The translations under genes and the position numbers were made by a program. A stretch of DNA of 7,530 bases, from assembly GCA_021819535.1 (NCBI GenBank), contig JAKAQU010000135.1, positions 1 through 7,530 of the forward strand. The letters are read 5' to 3'. This DNA comes from Pseudomonadota bacterium (GTDB taxonomy: Bacteria; Pseudomonadota; Alphaproteobacteria; Acetobacterales; Acetobacteraceae). Below, in pieces: positions 7,000 to 7,530 of the stretch (positions are counted from its first letter, which is position 1; every line of letters starts with the position of its first letter). Below the pieces are notes generated by a model. The model worked only from the letters and a program-made list of their open reading frames with translations. It was not told where the DNA came from and did not search any database.

Positions 7000-7028
7000 A
7001 TACTACCCTTGATCGGCGCCGATCCCAA
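7000..7028 (-). promoter_or_regulatory. Candidate promoter of the MFS gene
   Basis: On the coding strand TTGGGA (7023-7028, four of six matches) and TAGTAT (7000-7005, four of six matches) are separated by 17 bases. The predicted start near 6993 gives a leader of about 23 bases. Both boxes are moderate, but spacing and position are good. Confidence 0.42.
7011..7024. promoter_or_regulatory. 14-bp perfect palindrome, candidate operator in the MFS promoter
   Basis: The sequence gatcggcgccgatc is its own reverse complement. It lies in the spacer of the candidate promoter and overlaps the end of its -35 box. Binding of a repressor here would block the promoter. No T tract follows on the prfA coding strand, so a terminator role for prfA is unlikely. 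No regulator gene is adjacent in the window. Confidence 0.45.
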
Positions 7029-7062
7029 GAGGGCGTTGCGAATGGCAGAATTGCGAGGGGCG

Positions 7063-7530
7063 TTATTCCTCGGCCAGCCGCGCCGCCTGATCCTCGGCGG
7101 CGAGCGCATCGATGATCTCGTCCAACTCGCCGGCCATCACGCGGTCGATTTTGTGCAGCGTGAGGTTGATCCGATGGTCGGTGACACGCCCTTGCGGGAA
7201 ATTATAGGTGCGGATGCGCTCGCTCCGGTCGCCGGTGCCGACCTGGGCGCGGCGATCGGCGGCACGCGTCGCGTGCGCGCGGGCGCGCTCCTGCTCATAG
7301 AGCCGGGCGCGGAGGATTTTCATCGCCTTGGCGCGGTTCTTGTGCTGGCTCTTCTCGTCCTGCATCGCGACCACGGTGCCGCTCGGCAGATGGGTGATGC
7401 GGACCGCGCTTTCGGTCTTGTTGACGTGCTGGCCGCCGGCGCCGGAAGCGCGATAGACATCGATGCGGAGATCGGCATCAACGATCGCGACATCGACCTC
7501 TTCCGCCTCGGGCAGCACGGCGACGGTGAC
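7063..7530 (-). CDS. prfA: Peptide chain release factor 1, C-terminal part (runs off right edge)
   Basis: This is the last 155 residues of RF1, which reads UAA and UAG stop codons in the ribosomal A site and triggers release of the finished protein. The visible part begins VTVAVLPEAEEVD and contains the universal GGQ motif (SGAGGQHVNKTES, codons at 7429-7437), the glutamine of which is normally methylated by PrmC. RITHLPSGTVV, DEKSQHKNRAKA and the RF1-typical GTGDRSERIRTYNFPQGRVTDHRINLTLHKID follow, then the TAA at 7063-7065. The TYNFPQGRVTDHR stretch separates it from RF2. Full RF1 is about 355-360 residues, so the N-terminal half, including the stop-codon reading loop, is outside the window. 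prmC commonly follows prfA, but here the next gene is an MFS transporter. Confidence 0.97.
   Translation of the reverse strand, partial: VTVAVLPEAEEVDVAIVDADLRIDVYRASGAGGQHVNKTESAVRITHLPSGTVVAMQDEKSQHKNRAKAMKILRARLYEQERARAHATRAADRRAQVGTGDRSERIRTYNFPQGRVTDHRINLTLHKIDRVMAGELDEIIDALAAEDQAARLAEE

Noticed and set aside
6083..7000. A 305-residue plus-strand frame opposite the MFS gene
   Set aside because: It is the antisense shadow of membrane-helix codons, rich in Glu, Gly and Arg, with no ribosome site or domain.
1..7530. A defence, mobile or biosynthetic system
   Set aside because: All genes on the window's coding strand have ordinary family assignments except one small protein. There are no transposase, integrase, nuclease, toxin-antitoxin or CRISPR signals and no shift in composition.

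Overview
The window is strongly GC-rich, and every convincing gene lies on the minus strand, so it is best read from right to left. Protein similarity, the GC-skewed codon use and the gene types suggest an alphaproteobacterium, probably in or near the Acetobacteraceae/Rhodospirillales. That placement is an inference from resemblance and was not tested. I see no tRNA, rRNA, CRISPR, insertion sequence or phage gene. No gap between genes exceeds about 100 bases.

In transcription order, the window opens at the right edge with the C-terminal part of prfA (release factor 1, GGQ motif present). After a 92-base gap holding a candidate promoter with a 14-bp perfect palindrome comes a 12-helix MFS transporter with a GTG start. 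After a 133-base gap with a second good promoter comes an unrecognised protein of about 127 residues. It is followed 21 bases later by an NAD(P)-dependent aldehyde dehydrogenase of the succinate-semialdehyde dehydrogenase type. As given, that gene is split by a frameshift in a GC-dinucleotide run at about 5004-5011.

The next gap (87 bases) holds three copies of a 16-bp direct repeat and a candidate promoter placed so close to the proline iminopeptidase start that its message would be essentially leaderless. From there the genes are tightly packed: pip, 21 bases, ltnD-like dehydrogenase, overlap, chromate-family (CHR) transporter, 42 bases, then the N-terminal part of hslO (Hsp33), which runs off the left edge. 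These four could form one transcription unit.

The genes do not form one recognisable pathway. Translation termination, efflux, semialdehyde oxidation, peptide trimming, sugar-acid oxidation, chromate-type transport and a redox chaperone sit side by side, as in an ordinary chromosomal housekeeping/accessory mix. I found no convincing undescribed system. The points most worth a second look are the aldehyde dehydrogenase frameshift, the leaderless pip promoter with its upstream repeats, and the palindromic operator candidate ahead of the MFS gene.
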